Source of the DNA: Aeromonas molluscorum 848
GTDB lineage: Bacteria; Pseudomonadota; Gammaproteobacteria; Enterobacterales; Aeromonadaceae
Assembly (NCBI RefSeq): GCF_000388115.1
Contig: NZ_AQGQ01000007.1
Location: 1 to 51,936 of the forward strand
Reading direction: 5' to 3'
DNA: 51,936 nt
Position 1 is the first letter of the stretch. The number at the start of each line of letters is the position of its first letter. The notes below the pieces were generated by a model. That model was not told where the DNA came from. It saw nothing but the letters and a program-made list of their open reading frames with translations, and made no database searches. Both the position numbers and the translations under genes were made by a program. Shown piece after piece: positions 47,099 through 51,936 of this stretch.

Positions 47099-47761
47099 TC
47101 AGCTGCGGGAGCGGACCGGACGTTTCATCTCGGACCAGCAGCGATAGACGTTGGATATTTGGTCGGCACCACTGATGCAGACCCCGAGATCGTGCAGCAG
47201 ACCATCCTTGATGCCATAGACCCAACCATGGACCGCCAGCTCCTGTCCCTTGCGCCAGGCATTCTGCACTATGGTGGTATGGCAGACGTTGGCGACCTGC
47301 TCGGCCACGTTCAGTTCGCACAGATAGTCGTGACGCTCGTGCTCATCCTCGATGAGATCCACGTCAGTCTGATACTTCTGGTAGATATCCTTGATGTTGC
47401 GCAGCCAGTTGTCGATGAGCCCCAGCTCCTCGTTCTGCATCGCGGCCCGCACACCACCACAGCCATAGTGGCCACAGATGATGATGTGCTTCACCTTGAG
47501 TACCTCGACCGCATACTGCAGCACAGAGAGACAGTTGAAATCGGTGTGTACCACCAGGTTCGCCACGTTGCGGTGCACGAAGACATCACCGGGCAGCAGC
47601 CCCATCAACTGGTTGGCAGGAACCCGGCTGTCGGAGCAGCCAATCCACAGATACTCTGGCGCTTGCTGCGCAGAGAGCTGGGTAAAGAAATCGGGGTCCT
47701 CGGCCTTGATCTGTTCGGCCCATTCGCGGTTGTTGGCAAACAAGTGGTTCAGTAGTTTCAC
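47099..47761 (-). CDS. can: Beta-carbonic anhydrase Can
   Basis: The 220-residue enzyme interconverts CO2 and bicarbonate, supplying bicarbonate for carboxylations. The zinc ligands are visible: Cys and Asp of WIGCSDSRVPANQL (near residues 42-44) and His and Cys of ICGHYGCGGVRAA (near 98-101). The length equals that of E. coli Can. The start is GTG at 47759-47761 with AAGGGAG about ten bases upstream. The TGA lies ten bases before the hutC start, an unexpected pairing. The gene follows rpoH, from which it is separated by a terminator. Confidence 0.96.
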   Translation of the reverse strand: MKLLNHLFANNREWAEQIKAEDPDFFTQLSAQQAPEYLWIGCSDSRVPANQLMGLLPGDVFVHRNVANLVVHTDFNCLSVLQYAVEVLKVKHIIICGHYGCGGVRAAMQNEELGLIDNWLRNIKDIYQKYQTDVDLIEDEHERHDYLCELNVAEQVANVCHTTIVQNAWRKGQELAVHGWVYGIKDGLLHDLGVCISGADQISNVYRCWSEMKRPVRSRS

Positions 47762-47867
47762 TGCATTTCTCCCTTAACTGTTGCCAGCAAGATAGCACAA
47801 AGCCACCTATTCACGGCAAGACTCCCTGGCAGGTCTGAGCAGATCAACACGCCTGCACCAGATAGCA

Positions 47868-47890
47868 AAACAGGGCCATAGGCCCTGTTT
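47868..47890 (-). terminator. Terminator of rpoH
   Basis: The 10-bp stem AAACAGGGCC/GGCCCTGTTT with a 3-base loop is followed by TTTT on the minus strand, 25 bp after the rpoH stop. Confidence 0.85.
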
Positions 47891-47915
47891 GATTACTATC
47901 GAGACGAGGAGGACG

Positions 47916-48770
47916 TCAGACATCCATGGCATCTTTCAGCTTCTTGAGAGCATTCTTCTCAAGTTGGCGGATCCGCTCGGCGGACACGCCATAGCTGTCG
48001 GCCAGCTCCTGCAGCGTAGTCTTGTTGTCATCATCCAGCCAGCGAGCGCGAATGATGTGCTGGCTACGCTCATCCAGGGTCGCCATGGCCGCACTGAGAC
48101 GACGGGTGGCGTGTTTGTCCCAGTTGTCGTTCTCTATTGTCGTGGCCAAGTCGGAGGACTTGTCTTCCAGATAGTGGACGGGAGCGAAGCCAGCTTCGTC
48201 ATCCTCGTCACCGACCAGGTCAAACGCCTGATCGTAGTTGCTCATGCGTGCTTCCATCTCGGTCACATCGCTGACCGAAACACCAAGCTCATCGGCCACG
48301 ACCCGTGCCTCATCATGGCTGAACCAGCCCAGACGCTTCTTGGATTTGCGCAGGTTGAAGAACAGTTTGCGCTGGGCCTTGGTGGTTGCCACCTTGACCA
48401 TGCGCCAGTTACGCAGCACGTATTCGTGAATTTCGGCCTTGATCCAATGCACGGCGAAAGAGACCAGACGCACGCCGACGCTGGGGTCGAAGCGCTTGAC
48501 CGCCTTCATCAGACCAATGTTGCCTTCCTGTACCAGGTCAGCCTGAGGCAGACCGTAGCCGGCATAACTCTTGGCAACGTGAACAACAAAGCGCAGATGC
48601 GACATGACCAGCTGACGGGCAGCCTCGAGATCGCCACCCTGCTGCAACCGCATCGCCAGCTCACGCTCCTCTTCCGCGCTGAGCACGGGAATCGCGTTAA
48701 CGGCCTGGACATAACCTTCCAGACTGCCTTGGGGGATAAGGGCCATAGTGCGTTGCAATGAAGTTCCCAT
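47916..48770 (-). CDS. rpoH: Heat-shock sigma factor RpoH (sigma 32)
   Basis: The 284-residue protein (E. coli 284) has sigma region 2 ([36 protein letters not shown], then [24 protein letters not shown]), the RpoH box [20 protein letters not shown], and region 4 with [29 protein letters not shown]. It directs transcription of chaperone and protease genes on heat shock. The ATG at 48770 has AAAGAGG upstream; a second in-frame ATG follows eight codons later. The 5' coding RNA may fold as a thermosensor as in E. coli, which I cannot test by eye. It lies beyond ftsYEX as in E. coli. Confidence 0.97.
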   Translation of the reverse strand: MGTSLQRTMALIPQGSLEGYVQAVNAIPVLSAEEERELAMRLQQGGDLEAARQLVMSHLRFVVHVAKSYAGYGLPQADLVQEGNIGLMKAVKRFDPSVGVRLVSFAVHWIKAEIHEYVLRNWRMVKVATTKAQRKLFFNLRKSKKRLGWFSHDEARVVADELGVSVSDVTEMEARMSNYDQAFDLVGDEDDEAGFAPVHYLEDKSSDLATTIENDNWDKHATRRLSAAMATLDERSQHIIRARWLDDDNKTTLQELADSYGVSAERIRQLEKNALKKLKDAMDV

Positions 48771-48924
48771 CTTTTACCTCTTTACTCTTCAGTCGCGCCA
48801 GTCTAGCACCCTCACAGGGGCTGTCTAGGAGACGGCGACTATTCTGCGGCCTGAATCAAGTACTGAACCAAGTCAGAACCCGACACATCTTAGGGCTAGG
48901 GGATGAATCATAAATGAACAGTCA

Positions 48925-48956
48925 AAAAAAGGGGGTCACAGTGAAGGACCCCCGAA
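48925..48956 (-). terminator. Strong terminator in the ftsX-rpoH gap
   Basis: On the minus strand the stem GGGGGTC/GACCCCC closes a 9-base loop and is followed by seven T. It lies 260 bp after ftsX and 155 bp before rpoH, so it ends either a long ftsX 3' UTR or a separate small transcript. Confidence 0.85.
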
Positions 48957-49214
48957 AAGTAGCATGCTAAGTCCATTGTTGCGGAGCTCGCAACCTTCAC
49001 ATGCTTGCCAAGTCTGACGAGCGGGGGTCTTACGCCACACCCGTATAAGTTCGATTTTAAGACTGCGCTACTTCAATAAGGTTCCATGGATCTTGAGCAG
49101 ATCCTGGCGATCATTGACGTCCAGATTACTATCTGAATGCGTCCTGTGCCAGAAAGGGTCACTTTTTTACTTGATCCAGCTCGCAAAATCCAGCGAGTTT
49201 TGTCTAAAAATGGG
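48957..49214 (-). ncRNA. Possible small RNA or long 3' UTR between ftsX and rpoH
   Basis: There is no protein gene. Just before the terminator at 48925-48956, the minus strand shows the hairpin GTTGCG/CGCAAC (48978-48994) and AGCATG repeats on both sides of it. A sigma-E-like GAACTT is at about 49049-49054, without a convincing -10. This would suit a structured transcript of about 100-130 bases, but equally a processed ftsX 3' UTR. Promoters for rpoH must lie between the terminator and 48771. Confidence 0.3.
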
Positions 49215-50168
49215 TCAGGAAGGCTCGATATCACGAATATGGCGATGGACCGAAAACCAGGAGGCGATGAGTCCAAGCAGTGCCCCGAGCAGTATCAGGT
49301 TAATACCATCAATCCCCCCCATGCCGACCAGGCGGAAATGGCTGTTGTAGAGACCGGCCAACTCCTTGACCACCCCCTCGCTCCAGATCACCATCACCTC
49401 GGTCAGCCACCAGGCCAACATACCGCCGATGACGCCATACCAGATGCCGGTATAGAGGAAGGGTCTGTGGATGAAGGCATCGGTCGCCCCCACCAGCTTG
49501 AGTACCTCAATCTCGGATCTCTGGTTGAGGATATTCAGCCGCAAAGTATTGCCGACAATGAGCAGCACGGCGGAGAGCAGCAGCACGGCGATGCCGGTGA
49601 TGGTGTGACGCAACAGGTTCATGATGCCTTGCAAACGGGTCAGCCACTGCAAGTCCAGCTTACCCTGTTCTATGCCTGGCTCATTCTCCAGCTTGGCAAG
49701 CAGCTCGGCAGCCCCTTCCGGATTCTGCCAGCGCGGATCCGGGATCACGCTCAAGACTGGCGGCAGCGGGTTGCTGTCCAGATAGTCGAGAGCATCACCG
49801 AAGCCCGAAATCTCGCGAAACTCCTTGAGCGCCTCATCCCGATTCATGTAGGTCACCGACGCCACCTCGGGGTAGAGCAGGATGCGTTGCTTGAGCTCTT
49901 GAATGTTCTGCTCCGGCAAATCTTTGCGCAGATAAAGGGAGATCTGCGAGCTGTTCTGCCAGTTGCCTTCCACCAGCTCGGCATTCTTGAGCAGCACATG
50001 AAAGCAGGAGGGCAGCGCCAGACTCACACCGAGCACGGCCAGGGTCATCAGGGAGGCAAGGGGGTTACGCCACAGCTCGCCCAGGCTGGCAAACGCCTGG
50101 CGCAGGTGATCGACCCAGTACATGACGAAGCGGCGCAGCAGTGGCTGCTTGTGACGCACGATAGCCAT
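49215..50168 (-). CDS. ftsX: Cell division permease-like protein FtsX
   Basis: The 317-residue inner-membrane protein has a cytoplasmic N-terminus and a first membrane segment (about 38-58). A periplasmic domain follows (about 65-180: SSQISLYLRKDLPEQNIQELKQRI, then VTYMNRDEALKEF) that binds amidase activators such as EnvC. Three C-terminal membrane segments end the protein. With FtsE it regulates peptidoglycan amidases at the septum. Its ATG shares one base with the ftsE stop (TGATG). No immediate terminator follows; the nearest is 260 bp downstream. Confidence 0.95.
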   Translation of the reverse strand: MAIVRHKQPLLRRFVMYWVDHLRQAFASLGELWRNPLASLMTLAVLGVSLALPSCFHVLLKNAELVEGNWQNSSQISLYLRKDLPEQNIQELKQRILLYPEVASVTYMNRDEALKEFREISGFGDALDYLDSNPLPPVLSVIPDPRWQNPEGAAELLAKLENEPGIEQGKLDLQWLTRLQGIMNLLRHTITGIAVLLLSAVLLIVGNTLRLNILNQRSEIEVLKLVGATDAFIHRPFLYTGIWYGVIGGMLAWWLTEVMVIWSEGVVKELAGLYNSHFRLVGMGGIDGINLILLGALLGLIASWFSVHRHIRDIEPS

Positions 50169-50836
50169 CAGTAATCCTCCTGCTGGGAGTGCATCCGTCC
50201 CGCCTTGAGCGTAAAGGTGCGATAACGCATGCGGGCGATGAGCCCGAGATCATGGGTGGCGATGAGCACAGAAACCCCGAAGCTGTTGAACTCCTCGAAC
50301 AGACGCATGATGTCCATGGAGAGCTGGGGATCCAGGTTGCCGGTCGGTTCATCGGCCAGCAACAGCGGTGGCTTGTTGACGATGGCGCGGGCGATGCCGA
50401 CCCGCTGCTGTTCCCCCCCGGACAGCATGCGCGGCTGGTAACGCTCCTTGCCGAGCAGCCCCACCTTGTCCAGCGCTGCCGCCACCCGCTTGTTGATGTC
50501 CCCATGGCTGTAGCCGTCAATGACCAGGGGCAGCGCCACGTTGTCGAACACGGTTCTGTCCATCAGCAGCCGGTGGTCCTGGAAGATCATGCCTATCTGG
50601 CGGCGTACATAGGGGATCTGGCGCCGCTGGATCCGGCTCACATCCTCCCCATGAAAGAAGACGCGGCCATCTGTGGGCCGCTCCATCACGCTGATGAGTT
50701 TGAGCAGGGTGCTCTTGCCTGCCCCGGAGTGTCCGGTCAGAAAGCCCATCTCCCCCTTGCGCAGGTGAAAGTTCACCTTCTGCAGCGCCTGATGGCCACC
50801 GCTATATACCTTGCTGACCTGATCAAAACGAATCAT
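50168..50836 (-). CDS. ftsE: Cell division ATP-binding protein FtsE
   Basis: The 222-residue ABC ATPase matches E. coli FtsE in length. Walker A is GHSGAGKST (about 36-44), the signature is [15 protein letters not shown], Walker B is [13 protein letters not shown], and the His switch is IATHD. It is the cytoplasmic motor partner of FtsX. The ATG at 50836 matches the family N-terminus [11 protein letters not shown]; a frame opening 10 codons upstream lacks similarity. It follows ftsY by 81 bp and overlaps ftsX by one base, the conserved ftsYEX order. Confidence 0.97.
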   Translation of the reverse strand: MIRFDQVSKVYSGGHQALQKVNFHLRKGEMGFLTGHSGAGKSTLLKLISVMERPTDGRVFFHGEDVSRIQRRQIPYVRRQIGMIFQDHRLLMDRTVFDNVALPLVIDGYSHGDINKRVAAALDKVGLLGKERYQPRMLSGGEQQRVGIARAIVNKPPLLLADEPTGNLDPQLSMDIMRLFEEFNSFGVSVLIATHDLGLIARMRYRTFTLKAGRMHSQQEDY

Positions 50837-50917
50837 CTCTGGTCCCTGAAGCTTGTCTGGCCCCACCTGCGAGGCACTGGAGAGAGCAAGGGGCCGCCCA
50901 GTGGCGGCCCGACTTGC

Positions 50918-51936
50918 TTATTCGTCGCGGCTAAACAGCGCCTCGATGAAGTCGTTGGCAACGAAGGGACGCAAATCGTCTATCCCCTCACCCACCCCGA
51001 TGAAACGGATGGGGATCTGGAACTTGTCAGCCACCGCGAAGATGACGCCACCCTTGGCGGTACCATCGAGCTTGGTGAGGGTGATACCGGTCAAACCCAC
51101 AGCCTCTTTGAACAGCTTGGCCTGGCTCAGGGCGTTCTGGCCCGTCCCCGCATCCAGGGTCAGCATGATTTCGTGAGGGGCCTCCTCATCGAGCTTCTTC
51201 ATGACCCGCACCACCTTCTTGAGCTCCTCCATCAGGTTGCTCTTGTTTTGCAGGCGGCCGGCAGTATCCGCAATCAGCACGTCGGCTCCACGGGAACGGG
51301 CAGCCTCGATGGCATCATAGATGACGGAGGCAGAGTCGGCGCCGGTGTGCTGGGCGATGACCGGCAGGTTGTTGCGCTGGCCCCATACCTGCAACTGCTC
51401 GACGGCGGCGGCGCGGAAGGTATCACCGGCGGCCAGCATGACGCTCTTGCCCTCGGCTTGCAGCTGCTTGGCAAGTTTGCCTATGGTGGTGGTCTTGCCT
51501 ACCCCATTCACGCCCACCATGAGGATCACATAAGGCTTCTTGCTGGTATCGATCACCAGAGGCTGCTCGACCTTGGCCAGCATCTCGCCCATGTCCTGCT
51601 TGAGCAGACCGTAGAGGGCTTCGCCATCCTTGAGCTGCTTGCGGCTGGCGTGCTGGGTCAGGCTGCTGATGATGCGGGTGGTGGTATCGACCCCAAGATC
51701 CGCGGTGAGCAACTGGGTCTCCAGCTCCTCGAACAACTCATCATCTATCTGCTTGCCACTGAACAGGCTGAAGAAACCAGAGCCTATGTTCTCCTTGGTG
51801 CGCACCAGACTACGCTTGAGACGAGCAAAGAAGCCCTCTCGCTGCGGCTTGGCCTGAGTGTCATCGGCCACATCCCCCGCCAGAGGGAGCGCAGCCAGGG
51901 CGGCAGCCTCTACTTCGGCGGCCAGTCGGGCCTGTT
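50918..51936 (-). CDS. ftsY: Signal recognition particle receptor FtsY (5' end outside window)
   Basis: The visible part covers the NG domains: the N domain (GFFARLKRSLVRTKENIGSGF, then LFEELETQLLTADLGVDTT) and the GTPase G domain with P-loop GVNGVGKTTTIGKLA, DTFRAAAVEQL, DTAGRLQNKSNLMEEL, TKLDGTAKGG and the C-terminal FIGVGEGIDDLRPF. FtsY binds SRP-ribosome complexes and delivers membrane proteins to SecYEG. The frame stays open to the window edge with an Ala/Glu-rich segment. That is typical of the acidic A domain before the NG part, so the GTG at 51869-51871 is internal and the true start lies beyond 51936. Confidence 0.95.
   Translation of the reverse strand, partial: QARLAAEVEAAALAALPLAGDVADDTQAKPQREGFFARLKRSLVRTKENIGSGFFSLFSGKQIDDELFEELETQLLTADLGVDTTTRIISSLTQHASRKQLKDGEALYGLLKQDMGEMLAKVEQPLVIDTSKKPYVILMVGVNGVGKTTTIGKLAKQLQAEGKSVMLAAGDTFRAAAVEQLQVWGQRNNLPVIAQHTGADSASVIYDAIEAARSRGADVLIADTAGRLQNKSNLMEELKKVVRVMKKLDEEAPHEIMLTLDAGTGQNALSQAKLFKEAVGLTGITLTKLDGTAKGGVIFAVADKFQIPIRFIGVGEGIDDLRPFVANDFIEALFSRDE

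Overview
The window looks like a chromosomal segment of a gamma-proteobacterium, most probably Aeromonas or a close relative. The reasons are the GC-rich coding DNA, gammaproteobacterial gene orders (lptM-lysA-dapF with DUF484-xerC-yigB, cyaA divergent from hemCDXY, ftsY-ftsE-ftsX next to rpoH), and E. coli-like proteins such as YdfG, RimK, MetA, CyaY, GlpX, ChaA and RpoH. I see no rRNA, tRNA, insertion sequence, prophage or CRISPR array. Most of the window is ordinary core genome, and the interest lies in regulatory DNA, small ORFs and a few poorly characterised genes. Genus assignment is inference from protein resemblance.

Layout. 1-5 kb: the 3' end of a C69 dipeptidase, ydfG, a DUF3624 gene overlapping a GNAT acetyltransferase, and a divergent RLAN/RimK-like ATP-grasp ligase facing rimK across a shared terminator. 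5-11.3 kb: metH and metA, both on the minus strand, flank a Na+/H+ antiporter gene; each met promoter region carries tandem 8-mers resembling MetJ boxes. 11.4-17 kb: an HD-GYP protein with a degenerate GYP motif, a small ORF overlapping a CinA-like gene, and an HlyD-ATPase-permease exporter operon. 17.2-21.4 kb: a DUF342/FapA-like protein, yidA, a class I glutamine amidotransferase-like hydrolase and a small lipoprotein. 21.4-26.6 kb: yigB, xerC, DUF484, dapF, lysA and lptM; the lysA-dapF gap holds a short ORF that is a decayed copy of the 5' end of dapF.

26.7-34.7 kb: cyaY and an esterase, cyaA (TTG start, candidate CRP site), and hemC-hemD-hemX-hemY. 34.7-39.2 kb: a YeiW-like cysteine-cluster protein, glpX, a general porin and chaA. 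39.2-47.1 kb: a complete histidine utilisation locus (hutI-hutG-hutU-hutH, a YjiH-family membrane protein and hutC), with three perfect TGTATATACA palindromes where HutC would act and a plausible CRP-activated hutI promoter. 47.1-51.9 kb: can, rpoH, a 444-bp gap with a strong terminator that could be the end of a small RNA, then ftsX, ftsE and ftsY (cut by the window edge).

How the parts work together. HutH, HutU, HutI and HutG degrade histidine via urocanate, imidazolone propionate and formiminoglutamate to glutamate. The YjiH-family gene has the same operator and is the natural candidate for uptake. LysA and DapF are the last steps of diaminopimelate and lysine synthesis. HemC and HemD make uroporphyrinogen III. 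CyaA makes the cAMP that CRP would use at the cyaA and hutI promoters. Rho-independent hairpins separate nearly every transcription unit.
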